The notes under the pieces: generated by a model
Seen by the model: the letters and a program-made list of their open reading frames with translations, nothing else
What the model was told of the DNA's origin: nothing
Databases searched by the model: none
Position numbers and translations under genes: made by a program
Shown: positions 1 through 8,874 of the stretch, in pieces
How positions within the stretch are numbered: the stretch's first letter is position 1
Layout: the number at the start of each line of letters is the position of its first letter
NCBI RefSeq assembly: GCF_017114995.1
Contig: NZ_JABXKL010000074.1
Location: 1-64,000, forward strand
DNA length: 64,000 bases
Direction of reading: 5' to 3'
From: Nostoc sp. NMS9
GTDB lineage: Bacteria; Cyanobacteriota; Cyanobacteriia; Cyanobacteriales; Nostocaceae

Positions 1-477
1 ACCGAAGCCTTAGAGCGCTACGAAACAGCATTGGCATTCTACCGCGAGATAGGCGCTCGCTTGGGTGAAGCTAATACATTAATAGCAATCGGCGATGTCT
101 TGCAGTTCCTCAAACGCAGCACCGAAGCCTTAGAGCGCTACGAAACAGCATTGGCATTCTACCGCGAGATAGGCGATCGCTTGGGTGAAGCTAATACTTT
201 ACAAGCAATTGGCATCTTGCAAGAAAATTTAACTTTGGGTTTAGAGTATTGTGAAGTAGCGTTAGAACTGTATACCCAAATTGGTGACAAGTATAGCCAA
301 AGTCGTAATTTGATTTACTTCACATCTGAAATTCTCTTAAAACTGGGACGGCAAAAAGAGGCTGTAGATGCGCTCAATCGCGCTATTGACCTTGCTAGAA
401 AGATTCCCTATGAAATCTTTGTAGAAGATGCCATAGCTAAACTCCAAGAAATCCAAGAAAATCACGAGTTTCATTAA
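1..477 (+). CDS. TPR-repeat protein, C-terminal part (5' end outside window)
   Basis: The reading frame is open from base 1, so this is the 3' end of a longer gene; the first ATG at 31 is internal. The translation is tetratricopeptide repeats with 40-residue spacing, of the kind with A-x-x-x-Y-R-E-I-G-D/A-R-L-G-E-A-N, followed by more divergent repeats and a stop at 475-477. Bases 1-78 and 121-198 are almost identical, differing at the Ala/Asp codon in IGARLG versus IGDRLG, so the unit was duplicated recently. TPR arrays are helical scaffolds for protein-protein contacts. The N-terminal effector or enzyme domain that would define its role is outside the window. Confidence 0.85.
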   Translation, partial: TEALERYETALAFYREIGARLGEANTLIAIGDVLQFLKRSTEALERYETALAFYREIGDRLGEANTLQAIGILQENLTLGLEYCEVALELYTQIGDKYSQSRNLIYFTSEILLKLGRQKEAVDALNRAIDLARKIPYEIFVEDAIAKLQEIQENHEFH

Positions 478-577
478 CAAAATCACGGTTTTCATTAACA
501 AACTCACGAGTTTCATTAACAAACTCACGATTTTCATTAACAAACTCACGAGTTTCATTAACAAAATCACGATTTTT
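460..577. repeat. 21-bp tandem repeat (about 5.6 units)
   Basis: Units of the form A-A/C-TCACGA-G/T-TTTCATTAACAA follow each other at 460, 481, 502, 523, 544 and 565 (the last partial). The array begins inside the last codons of the TPR gene, and every unit carries an in-frame TAA, so the gene's stop lies in the first unit. On the minus strand the period gives a spurious repetitive frame (337-570) with no gene-like features. Confidence 0.9.
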
Positions 578-694
578 GCGCCAAATACTTAATAAATTGT
601 TATATTAAATACTAATCCTTGAGGATTTCACTGAACTAAGATCCAGCTTTAGTGAGGCAAACTAGCTCTAAAGCAGAATAAAAAGGATACATTT

Positions 695-1090
695 ATGTCT
701 CGTCAAAAACGTACATACCGCGTTCTCGAAAAAGCTGAATTAAGAACAGCGGGACTTAAAGCCATCGATCCGACTATGGATTTTGGCGATGGGCGCAACT
801 TAGAAAGCATGACACAATTAATTGAGCAATACCGTACCAAGATAGATGCTTATAATACTGCTCTAGCCACCATCGACTCTTCTAAAACTGAGATGGACGA
901 ATTGGACAAAAATTTAAGCAATCTAACTGAGAAAATGCTCATTGGAGTTGCTTTTAAATACGGTAAAGATAGCCGTGAATATGAGATGGCGGGTGGTGTT
1001 CGCAAAAGCGATCGCATCCGTAAAAGCACAGCAACACGCTTGAAAGCGACTTTAGAGGAAGCTACTACTAAGGGTGCTACAACTGCATAA
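695..1090 (+). CDS. Conserved small protein of unknown function (131 aa)
   Basis: The ATG at 695 follows AAAAGGATACATTT, a good ribosome binding site. The product is soluble, begins MSRQKRTYRVLEKAE, has a predicted helical middle (about residues 35-80) and a basic C-terminal half with GGVRKSDRIRKS. I recall similar small proteins in Nostocales, many starting MARRKKNS.VLERAE, but no function is known to me. A truncated paralogue with that start lies at 60443-60487 on the minus strand. No membrane segment or catalytic motif is visible. It has its own ribosome binding site and about 220 bp of upstream sequence, so it is probably a single transcription unit. Confidence 0.8.
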   Translation: MSRQKRTYRVLEKAELRTAGLKAIDPTMDFGDGRNLESMTQLIEQYRTKIDAYNTALATIDSSKTEMDELDKNLSNLTEKMLIGVAFKYGKDSREYEMAGGVRKSDRIRKSTATRLKATLEEATTKGATTA

Positions 1091-1476
1091 AAGCGCCTCA
1101 GACTTAAGTCTGCACTATTGAAACAAAGCCTATTTTTAGCAGGTTTTTAGGCACGAACAGGAATTATGCAAAGTAGAACAAGAACTGCTAATCACTGTCA
1201 TGCTTGAATTTTACATTGTTCTGTTGTCTAAAACAGCAAAGAAGGCAAAATTTAAGTGATTTTTTATACTTTACATTTACTTTAGTCATCAGAAACTTTA
1301 CGTAACTCTATTGATATAATATATAAGTAAAGTCGGTAAAATTCGTGAGGTTTAACAGATAGAAATTAACTAAAATTGGCTTTAAATAAGAGTTAATATC
1401 TGTTAAACCAAACAAATTTGTAATAACCGCTCGATTCTTTATAAGCAATTATTGCTCAACATAACTTTATCTACTG
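1091..1476. other. Intergenic region with an inverted repeat
   Basis: I see no gene in these 386 bases, which are AT-rich. The notable structure is an interrupted inverted repeat: GGTTTAACAGATA (from 1349) pairs with TATCTGTTAAACC (to 1409), and the stem extends by TTAACT/AGTTAA after a four-base bulge. With a 19-base loop it could be an RNA hairpin or an operator for the downstream small genes. It lacks a T-tract, so it is not a classical terminator. Confidence 0.5.
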
Positions 1477-1689
1477 ATGAGCAACTTAAATAACCAAAGA
1501 CTCAAACTTAAACTTCATCAGTTGCGTTTAGTTCCATATCTAGCAATTGGTTCTCTGATTTTTTATTTCAATTCCAACTTAGATTTAAACTACATAGTTA
1601 AAGGATATTTAGTCTTAATGGAATCTCAGCTATGTATAATCGTTATTTATTTTTTGACGGAAAAAGTCACTAATAAACCACATAAATAA
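1477..1689 (+). CDS. Possible small membrane protein (70 aa)
   Basis: This short frame starting at ATG 1477 encodes a basic N-terminus (QRLKLKLHQLR) and two hydrophobic stretches, roughly residues 19-32 and 38-60, typical of a small two-helix membrane protein. It is co-oriented with the TM2 and HHH membrane proteins that follow. No clear Shine-Dalgarno is visible and I recognise no family, so it may be spurious. Confidence 0.4.
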   Translation: MSNLNNQRLKLKLHQLRLVPYLAIGSLIFYFNSNLDLNYIVKGYLVLMESQLCIIVIYFLTEKVTNKPHK

Positions 1690-1765
1690 TCAAAAAACGA
1701 CAGAATTTTTGCTTGTATTGTATGCCAATAAAGATTTATTAGAGTTAATTAAAAAAGGAAATACC

Positions 1766-2107
1766 ATGAAGACTAAATCTACAGCAATTCTGCTTTGCTT
1801 TTTTGGCGGAGGGCTGGGAATTCACAAATTTTATTTAGGAGAAAATGTAGCAGGAATTTTGTACTTATTGTTTTGCTGGACTTGTATTCCAGCTTTAATA
1901 GCCTTTGTTGAGTTTTTCGGGCTAATTATAATGTCAGATACCGAATTCAATACAAAATATAATAAAGGTCTAGCAAGCGCAAGTGGTCCGGTATCTGCTA
2001 AAGATGCAACCAGTGCCTTAGCTGATTTAAAAACTCTTTTTGATTCTGGGATAATTACCGCAGAAGAGTATGAAGAAAAGCGGCAAAAACTTCTAAAATC
2101 TTTGTAA
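1766..2107 (+). CDS. TM2 domain membrane protein with C-terminal SHOCT motif
   Basis: The start at 1766 is chosen because AAAAAAGGAAATACC precedes it; the frame is open further upstream without a good site. Residues 1-60 match a TM2 domain: a hydrophobic helix with FFGGGLGIHKFYLG, then a second helix ending before a polar segment. The last 25 residues, with LKTLFDSGIITAEEYEEKR, match a SHOCT motif, a short helical oligomerisation module common at the ends of bacterial membrane proteins. The family's role is not firmly known. The gene is 21 bp upstream of the next membrane protein gene and probably co-transcribed with it. Confidence 0.85.
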   Translation: MKTKSTAILLCFFGGGLGIHKFYLGENVAGILYLLFCWTCIPALIAFVEFFGLIIMSDTEFNTKYNKGLASASGPVSAKDATSALADLKTLFDSGIITAEEYEEKRQKLLKSL

Positions 2108-2128
2108 ATTAAAATTATTAGTCGATTT

Positions 2129-2833
2129 ATGATGTCACAATCTAAATCTTGGTTTCAACAAACTCCTGCTTGGGTGTGGTTATCATTAATTCCGACATTA
2201 GGGGGATTTGCGATTGTCTATGCAGGTTATAAATCTAAAACTAAAACTTGGGTTGTCATCGGGATTAGCATCTCTACTTTAGCTTTAGCTTTATCGGCAA
2301 ATAGTTTCGCATTAGCGATCTGGATGGCTCAAATTGGCGTTGCTTTTTACCTTAAAAAATCTTATTTAATTAAAACTTATCCGAAGAATTTACCAATTCC
2401 AGAAGAACAAGAGTTAGCAAAGTTAGTTGCGAATACTCGTGAGAAAATAGATATTAATGAATGCTCCAAACACGAACTAGTGAATTATTTAGGACTACCG
2501 ATAGTTTATGCAAATAACATCGAATCATTGATGAATGAGGGATATGTTTTCACTCATGTAGAAGAGTTAATAGAAATAGCCGGAATTCCCGAAAAGCAGG
2601 TAGCTCGAATTACACCACTGATTACTTTTAGCTACAACTACAAAAAAGAAGCTGATTTTTCTTGGAAACGATTAAACACATATTCAACTGATGAATTGAT
2701 TACCTGTGGATTGGATAGAGCGATCGCAGAACAAATTGTTGCCGAAAGGCAGCAACGAGGTGAGTATAAATCATTGATTGATGTGAAGCAGCGCACTGGA
2801 TTACCGTTCAATACCTATCGTCATATAGCTTAG
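2129..2833 (+). CDS. Membrane protein with helix-hairpin-helix repeats (ComEA-like DNA-binding fold)
   Basis: Residues 15-80 hold about three hydrophobic segments. The C-terminal 120 residues hold two degenerate helix-hairpin-helix modules: INECSKHELVNYLGLP and later TDELITCGLDRAIAEQIVAER followed by KSLIDVKQRTGLP. This resembles the ComEA/SLBB-type HHH fold, which binds DNA non-specifically, here anchored in the membrane. The start may be M1 or M2 (consecutive ATGs). Its TAG stop (2831-2833) sits in a 14-bp direct repeat, ATAGCTTAGAGGAT, that continues into the MITE left end. Function beyond a possible membrane-tethered nucleic-acid contact is unknown. Confidence 0.7.
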   Translation: MMSQSKSWFQQTPAWVWLSLIPTLGGFAIVYAGYKSKTKTWVVIGISISTLALALSANSFALAIWMAQIGVAFYLKKSYLIKTYPKNLPIPEEQELAKLVANTREKIDINECSKHELVNYLGLPIVYANNIESLMNEGYVFTHVEELIEIAGIPEKQVARITPLITFSYNYKKEADFSWKRLNTYSTDELITCGLDRAIAEQIVAERQQRGEYKSLIDVKQRTGLPFNTYRHIA

Positions 2834-2846
2834 AGGATATAGCTTA

Positions 2847-3090
2847 GAGGATGTTTGAAAAGTCATGATTGATGTATCAAATATTTTTTTACCCCACCCT
2901 AACCCTCCCCTTATAAAGGTGAGGGAACCGGATTTTCTTGTTTCCCCAATTGAAATGCACATACCAAATGAATATTAAAATCTTATAAAGGTGAGGGAAA
3001 CGGATTTTCTTGTTTCCCCCTTTATAAGGGGGGATTAAGGGGGGTAATAATTCGATTAAAATCACAACATACCACTTTTCAAACATCCTC
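2847..3090. mobile_element. MITE-like element, copy 1 (244 bp)
   Basis: The element has 17-bp perfect terminal inverted repeats, GAGGATGTTTGAAAAGT at the left and its reverse complement at the right, and is flanked by TTA on both sides (2844-2846 and 3091-3093), as expected for a 3-bp target duplication. It has no transposase. The interior holds two copies of a palindromic TTATAAAGGTGAGGGAA-type module and G/C-tract sequence that recurs elsewhere in the window. It is in opposite orientation to the copy at 18707-18871. From memory, ends starting GAGG with a TNA duplication recall the IS5 group (IS1031/ISL2 type), which may have mobilised it; this parentage is inference. Confidence 0.85.
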
Positions 3091-5736
3091 TTAGACTCTC
3101 GATTCTCCCGCCTTTTTCCAAAAAAGTTTAACTGTAAATCGACTACCTTTACCTAACTGGCTTTCGGCATGGACAGTTCCACCATGCAACTCGACAATTT
3201 TTTGCACCATTACTAATCCTAAACCCTTGCCTGAAGAACGACGGCTAGAAGTATTTTCAACTTGGACAAAAGGTTGAAATAATTTAAAAAGGTCATCAGA
3301 AAGCATCCCAATCCCCGTATCTACCACGCTGATAAAGATATATTCATGGGTAGAACTTGGCTGGACTTCAATCCAAACTTCGCCTCCTTCTTTAGTAAAC
3401 TCGATCGCGTTAGTCAATAAGTTGATAAATACTTGGCGAATGCGGCGTTCATCGACTTGGATGGGTTCGAGTTCTTCAGGTACTTCTACCCTCAGCCGAA
3501 TATTTTTCTGGAACGCCAGATGTTTGACAAAACTTAGGCTGGACTCACATATTTCTTGAATCGAAGTAGCACCTAGTTGCAGTTCGATTTTGCTGGATTC
3601 GGTGTCGGTAAAGTCGAGGATTTGGTTAATTAATTCTAGTAAGTTTTTACCGCTAGATTCGAGCATATTTAGAGACTGGCGCTGTTCTTCACTCACAGGT
3701 CCGTACACTTGATCCTTGAGTGCCTCTGTGATTCCTAGAATGGAGCTTAAGGGATTCCTCAGATCGTGGTTGATGTTTTCTAAAAAGGTGCTTCTAGCAC
3801 GATTTGCTACTTCGGCGATTTCTTTAGCCTCACGTAGCGCGGATTCTGCACGTTTGCGATCGCATACTTCTAAAGTTAGGGCGACAATTTCCGCGATTGA
3901 GCTAATGAAGTTTTGCTCACTCAGTTCCCATTTTCGGGGAATATCAACCTGTTCAGATAATACTGTTCCCACCATTTCGCCCCCAACCCAAAGACTGGTA
4001 TCAATTAGGGATACAATATTATTTGGTTCGAGCAATTTATCCCATAATTCTTGTACCCGTGGATCGGTGCGAGTATCGGAGACGGCAATGGTACGAGAAA
4101 CCACCAAGGCTTTAAAATAGATTAAATAATCTGCAAGGTTGCGTTCTAAACCTGCCGAATGTCTCTGATTGCTACGTTCATAGAGACTTATGCATTGTAG
4201 CTTGGTGCGCTCGCTATTGAATAACCACACACTCACTCGCTCTACTTCTAAGGCATTGGCTGCTTTTTGTGCGATCGCTTTGAATGCTGTTTCTAAATTT
4301 CCTTCAACAACCGCTTTGTGATTTGCCAGTTCTACTAGTACTTGATGATGCTGTCCCAGTTTTCGCTCGCTGTTAATGCGTTCTTGAATCTCTTGCTGTA
4401 ATTCTTGAGTTCGCTGCTTAATTTGCAGTTCTAAATCCTCATTTTTGCTAATCAGTGCAGTAAAGGTTTTGCGTAAATCTTGCGCCATCTCATTAAAAGA
4501 TCCACCCAGCACTTCTAATTCTTTAATGCCCTGTACTTTCACCACTGAGTCTTCGCCATTGGGAAAATCAGTTAAATCTTTTGTCGCCCTGCTGAAGTGC
4601 AAAATTGGTTGAGTAATCCACCGAGCGGTGACAATCCCCAATATAATAGCTAGTCCCAACACTCCCAAACAGAGAAAAATTGTCGTTTGAATGTTGCGAT
4701 TAATTTGTCCCATAAAGTCTGCTTCTGGGACAGCCACTATTATCAACCAATTGACATTTGGTTCGCCCTCGAAGGGTCTAACTTCTAAAAATTGCCGTTT
4801 GCCGTCTAAGGAAAAATCTAGTTGCTGTAAACGTTGAATTTGGTCAAAGTTATTAAATTTAGTTGCTAAATATTTAGCGGTTGCTTGAGTCAAAGAATTA
4901 CCGCTTTGGGAAGCTTTCAACCTAATGGGCTTACCATTTTGGAGGCGGAATGGTTCTTCGGTTGTAGAACTTGCAACTAATAGCCCCGATCGCTCGATAA
5001 TAAAAATTTGCCCAGATTTGCCAACTTTGATGTTTTGCAGCAAATCCCCAATTTGGGATAAGTGAGTCAGAGTGCTGTTGACTGCGAGTAGTTCGCCTTG
5101 GGAGTTATAGATGGGAAGAGAAGCACTAATTAGGAGTGTTGGTTCCGTGCGGGGTGTAAAAATCTGACTAAAGCTGAATTTTTTGGCGGTAACTGCTGTT
5201 TGATAATCAGGACGCGATCGCGCATCATAGTTTTTGATTACTTCTGGTAATTGAGTACGTTCACCTTGAGAGTCAATTATGTAGGTGTAGAGGTCGTACC
5301 CAGTTGACTTATCGGCTTTTCTGAGTAAAAATTGGCGATCGTTGAACTTCTCCACCGCTAAATATTCTTGCTCATTGCTTGCAGTTATTGCCAACGCATC
5401 TGGAAAAATCTTTAACTGCTCTATTAAGTATGACTCCCAGCTTGCCAGATTCTCTATTTTCAGCAACCCCATGTTAATCACATTTTGATTACTGCGTAGT
5501 ATCTGACGCGGAGTTACCAAGTAAGTTTGTAAATTCTGCTCGACTCGATTGGCAACTTCATGACGTAATTCCCTAGCTACCTCATTGACTGCCTTTTGCC
5601 CGTTTCCGATTGATAAGTATGCAGTCAATCCCACAGCTAGCAAGATTTGCAGCAGAAACAACGCTACCAAGATGCGACTTAGAGGTACGCCTTTAAACAG
5701 GGAAAAAACATTACTTTGCCCGGTATTTTTGTTCAT
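3091..5736 (-). CDS. Membrane sensor histidine kinase: Cache-type sensor, HAMP, GAF, HisKA, HATPase
   Basis: The 881-residue protein has a membrane helix near residues 17-42, an extracytoplasmic region of about 300 residues resembling a double Cache sensor, a second helix near 350-372, then HAMP (ITQPILHFSRATKDL), a coiled coil, a GAF domain (about 465-635), the dimerisation domain with phospho-acceptor His657 in NHDLRNPL, and an ATPase domain with N box (LLTNAIEFT), DTGIGM and GKGLGL. It should autophosphorylate in response to an external ligand and pass the phosphate to an unlinked regulator, since none lies next to it. Its TAA stop (3091-3093) is formed by the TTA flanking the MITE, so the insertion may have set the present C-terminus. 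Confidence 0.92.
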   Translation of the reverse strand: MNKNTGQSNVFSLFKGVPLSRILVALFLLQILLAVGLTAYLSIGNGQKAVNEVARELRHEVANRVEQNLQTYLVTPRQILRSNQNVINMGLLKIENLASWESYLIEQLKIFPDALAITASNEQEYLAVEKFNDRQFLLRKADKSTGYDLYTYIIDSQGERTQLPEVIKNYDARSRPDYQTAVTAKKFSFSQIFTPRTEPTLLISASLPIYNSQGELLAVNSTLTHLSQIGDLLQNIKVGKSGQIFIIERSGLLVASSTTEEPFRLQNGKPIRLKASQSGNSLTQATAKYLATKFNNFDQIQRLQQLDFSLDGKRQFLEVRPFEGEPNVNWLIIVAVPEADFMGQINRNIQTTIFLCLGVLGLAIILGIVTARWITQPILHFSRATKDLTDFPNGEDSVVKVQGIKELEVLGGSFNEMAQDLRKTFTALISKNEDLELQIKQRTQELQQEIQERINSERKLGQHHQVLVELANHKAVVEGNLETAFKAIAQKAANALEVERVSVWLFNSERTKLQCISLYERSNQRHSAGLERNLADYLIYFKALVVSRTIAVSDTRTDPRVQELWDKLLEPNNIVSLIDTSLWVGGEMVGTVLSEQVDIPRKWELSEQNFISSIAEIVALTLEVCDRKRAESALREAKEIAEVANRARSTFLENINHDLRNPLSSILGITEALKDQVYGPVSEEQRQSLNMLESSGKNLLELINQILDFTDTESSKIELQLGATSIQEICESSLSFVKHLAFQKNIRLRVEVPEELEPIQVDERRIRQVFINLLTNAIEFTKEGGEVWIEVQPSSTHEYIFISVVDTGIGMLSDDLFKLFQPFVQVENTSSRRSSGKGLGLVMVQKIVELHGGTVHAESQLGKGSRFTVKLFWKKAGESRV

Positions 5737-6415
5737 CTGCCCACTTCCCCTTCCTGTCCTGTAGTACTGAGTACAACACCTCTAGTTTGCTGTCCTGTGG
5801 GCTTATATCATGTCCGCTAAATTACTTATTAAACCTGAAGAACCCCACCCCGCCAAAGCTATGCTTTGTCTCCCCTCGCCGCAGGCGGGGAGGGGCTGGG
5901 GGTGGGGTGCAATGACTGTGGAAATCATAACTATTTATACGGACATGATATTATGCATAGTTTGTACTCGGTCGGGTCAAGTGCCAATATACCACTTCTG
6001 GTAAAAGAACAAAACGTTACTTAACTGCACCTGTAAATTTTACCAGCCAAAATATGACTAACGTCCATCACAAAGACAAAGACGCGATAAATCGCCGTCT
6101 CTACAATAATCAGTTCTTTGTAGAGACGGCGATTCATCGTGTCTTGCCTTAATTGTAAATATGAAAGAAATTGATGAAAGGCTGAATCAATTCGTAGTTA
6201 GTTGAGATTTATGAGTTATAACTGGCATTTTTGAATAAATCTAACTGTAGACAGATGAAATGTGAAACGTTACTCTTATCAGAAGCGTGTTTTTTGGCGT
6301 TCAGACTATTTTCTAGTCTAGGCGCTAAAAAAAAGGAGTTAATCATTTAAAGATTGCCTCCTAATTTTACTGCATCCTGCCCACAGCCACCCCCAAGACA
6401 TAGGTTTTATCACTC
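5737..6415. other. Intergenic region between divergent kinase and GH65 genes
   Basis: I see no credible gene in these 679 bases. A short frame at 5810-6004 is created by a C/G-tract palindromic repeat (about 5842-5912, ACCCCACCCCGCC against GGGGTGGGGTG) and is not coding. A long inverted repeat lies at 6079-6145 and is listed separately. Promoters for both divergent genes must lie here, but I could not place them with confidence. Confidence 0.5.
6079..6145. repeat. Long inverted repeat (27-bp arms)
   Basis: The arms at 6079-6105 and 6119-6145 are complementary over 27 bases with two mismatches, around a 13-base loop. The core is GCCGTCTCTACA / TGTAGAGACGGC. I recall this palindrome as a dispersed repeat in Nostocales genomes. 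It is far (about 270 bp) from the GH65 start and would form a very stable hairpin if transcribed. Confidence 0.85.
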
Positions 6416-8707
6416 ATGCTCAACGTATCCACTCACGATTCTCAACAAAATCAGCAATTAATTGACAATACTGACTGGAACGTTATTGAAACGGAGTTTA
6501 ACCCGACGCAGTTACATCATAAAGAAACTGTTTTCACTCTTGGTAATGGGTTGTTAGGAGTGCGGGGTACGTTTGAGGAAGGGTATTCCCAAGATTTTCC
6601 AGCCACACTCATCCACGGTGTTTATGATGATGTGACAATTGCTCATACCGAATTGGTAAACTGTCCCAACTGGCTACCATTGGTGGTAAAAGTTGCAGGC
6701 GATCGCTTTAGTATGGACAGTGGTGAGATTCTCAACTACGAACGTCGGCTCGATCTACGCTTAGGTTTAGTTAGCCGTGATGTGCGGTGGCGTAGTCCTA
6801 GTGGTCATACCTTAGATTTTCACTTCGAGCGTTTCGCCAGTTTAGCAGACCAACATGTTTTGGCGATTCGCGCTCAAATCACATCGGTAGACTTTGAGGG
6901 TGAAATTACCGTTGAAGCCGGATTTGATAGCGAACCAGATACTCAAGGCATCAACCATTGGCGAACCTTAAACCAAGGTGGCATAGATCAGATTATCTGG
7001 TTAAACAGTCAAACTCTCTACTCAAATATTCAACTTGGGATGGCAGCTAAGTTAGTGGTAGATGGTGACGAGACTAGACTCGTGAGCATCGAAAATGCTT
7101 CTAGTTCTCCCATTTTGACAACCACCTTAGAGTTATATCCCGGAAAAACGGTAACTGTAGAAAAGATTGTCACCCTGTTTACTTCACGAGAGACAGAAAT
7201 CCCGATTGCCACCGCCTTACAAAGACTCGCTGATGAACCGAGATATACTACCCTATTGGCAGCTCACATTACTGCATGGGAGCAAGTGTGGCAAGACAGT
7301 GACATTATAATAGAAGGCGATCGCTTGGCTCAATTGAGCGTCCGTTACAATCTCTTCCAATTACTAGCGGTGACACCGCGTCACGACAACCGGGTAAGCA
7401 TTCCTCCCAAAACCCTTTCCGGTTTTGCCTATAGCGGACATATCTTTTGGGATACAGAAATATTCATCCTGCCCTTCCTCACCTTAACTCAACCAGCCCT
7501 AGCGCGTAACTTGCTCACCTACCGCTACCACACCCTACCAGGAGCGAGACGCAAAGCTCAAGAAGCAGGTTATCAAGGAGCGATGTTTGCTTGGGAAAGT
7601 GCCACTACTGGCGATGAAGTCACTCCGCGCTGGGTTCCGGCTCCCAACGGTGAATTAATCCGTATCTGGTGCGGTGACATTGAAGTGCATATCACTGCTG
7701 ATATCGCTTATGCAATTTTGCACTACTGGCAGACTACTAATGATGATGACTGGATGCGCGATTATGGCGCGGAAATTATCCTTGATACGGCTGTTTTCTG
7801 GGAAAGTCGGGTGCAGTGGAATCAAGAGCGCCACAGCTATGACATCCTAGATGTAATTGGCCCGGATGAAAATCACGATCGTGTTGATAATAATGCCTTC
7901 ACCAATCTTATGGTACAGTGGCATTTGCAGTCAGCTTTGCGACTGTGGGATTGGCTCAAACAAGCTTATCCTGAAACCTCAGCACAACTAGAGCAAAAAC
8001 TCAACTTAACTACAGAGCGTCTGCACCATTGGGCAAAAATCCAAGAGCGTCTATTTGTCAATGAAGATGCTCAAACGGGTTTAATTGAGCAATTTGAAGG
8101 CTTTTTCCAGCTAGAAGACGTTAACCTCGCTGATTACGAACCGCGTAGCAAATCTCTGCAAGGTTTGTTGGGAATTGAAGCCACCAGCCAAAAGCAAATT
8201 CTCAAGCAGCCAGATGTATTGATGCTCTTGTATTTATTGCGCGATCGCTACGACTATAACACTCTCGTCAGCAACTGGAACTATTACAACCAACGCACCG
8301 ACCACAGTTATGGTTCTTCACTAGGCCCAGCCATTAACGCCATCTTAGCTTGTGACCTCAATCAACCAACCGAAGCTTATACACACTTTCTGCGATCGGC
8401 CTTGGTAGACTTAGAGGATGTCAGACTGAACGCAGCCGAAGGAATTCACGCTGCCAGTGCTGGAGGAGTATGGCAAGCAGTAGTTTTCGGGTTTGCCGGC
8501 ATTCGGATGACTCAATTTGGCCCCATTGCCTGTCCCAATCTACCACCTAACTGGACGCGTTTGAAGTTTCGTCTGCAATGGCGTAACGAGTGGTATGACT
8601 TCGACTTACAAGCTGAAACAGAAGTCAAAGTTCCCCCCTTGGCAGATACACGCTCGAAAATTAGTCAGGTTATCTTCGACTTGGATGAAGTTTTAACCGA
8701 TAGCTAA
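6416..8707 (+). CDS. GH65 glycoside phosphorylase (maltose/kojibiose/trehalose type) with a truncated beta-PGM tail
   Basis: The 763-residue protein matches the usual GH65 architecture: an N-terminal beta-sandwich (FTLGNGLLGVRGTFEEGY near residue 40), an (alpha/alpha)6 barrel with WDTEIFILPF, the catalytic acid Glu485 in GPDENHDRVDNNAFTN, and a C-terminal beta sheet. GH65 enzymes phosphorolyse alpha-glucosides to beta-glucose 1-phosphate. The last 13 residues read QVIFDLDEVLTDS and stop. This is the first strand and HAD motif I of beta-phosphoglucomutase (usually FDLDGVLTDT), the enzyme that uses the product. The rest of that domain is missing, replaced by a dispersed repeat. Exact substrate cannot be read from sequence. 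Confidence 0.92.
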   Translation: MLNVSTHDSQQNQQLIDNTDWNVIETEFNPTQLHHKETVFTLGNGLLGVRGTFEEGYSQDFPATLIHGVYDDVTIAHTELVNCPNWLPLVVKVAGDRFSMDSGEILNYERRLDLRLGLVSRDVRWRSPSGHTLDFHFERFASLADQHVLAIRAQITSVDFEGEITVEAGFDSEPDTQGINHWRTLNQGGIDQIIWLNSQTLYSNIQLGMAAKLVVDGDETRLVSIENASSSPILTTTLELYPGKTVTVEKIVTLFTSRETEIPIATALQRLADEPRYTTLLAAHITAWEQVWQDSDIIIEGDRLAQLSVRYNLFQLLAVTPRHDNRVSIPPKTLSGFAYSGHIFWDTEIFILPFLTLTQPALARNLLTYRYHTLPGARRKAQEAGYQGAMFAWESATTGDEVTPRWVPAPNGELIRIWCGDIEVHITADIAYAILHYWQTTNDDDWMRDYGAEIILDTAVFWESRVQWNQERHSYDILDVIGPDENHDRVDNNAFTNLMVQWHLQSALRLWDWLKQAYPETSAQLEQKLNLTTERLHHWAKIQERLFVNEDAQTGLIEQFEGFFQLEDVNLADYEPRSKSLQGLLGIEATSQKQILKQPDVLMLLYLLRDRYDYNTLVSNWNYYNQRTDHSYGSSLGPAINAILACDLNQPTEAYTHFLRSALVDLEDVRLNAAEGIHAASAGGVWQAVVFGFAGIRMTQFGPIACPNLPPNWTRLKFRLQWRNEWYDFDLQAETEVKVPPLADTRSKISQVIFDLDEVLTDS

Positions 8708-8874
8708 GAGTTTACCTGCGATCGTCGTTCGCGCAGCGTCTCGAAGAGAAGATGTTGGCGCAGCCATCGCTTTTACAAAAGAAACCTCTCCCTAGTTTTA
8801 GTAGGCAAAACCTTCCCTCTCCGATTCAGAGAGGGACAGACTTGAACTTTAGTTCAAGGCAGGGAGAGGTTCTT
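8708..8874. repeat. Dispersed repeats between convergent genes
   Basis: About 8716-8758 holds GCGCAGCGTCTCGAAGAGAAG, a repeat related to the GCGAGACGCTACGCG stretch near 12180. Then AACCTCTCCCT (about 8784) and AGGGAGAGGTT (about 8865) form an inverted repeat around an inner CCCTCTCC/GAGAGGG stem. The hairpin lies between the convergent GH65 and Roco-TIR genes and could stop transcription from either side. A 62-codon frame here is an artefact of the repeats. Confidence 0.6.

Noticed and set aside
5810-6004. Short frame with PSPQAGRGWGWG
   Set aside because: It is generated by a G/C-tract palindromic repeat found across the genome and has no coding signals.
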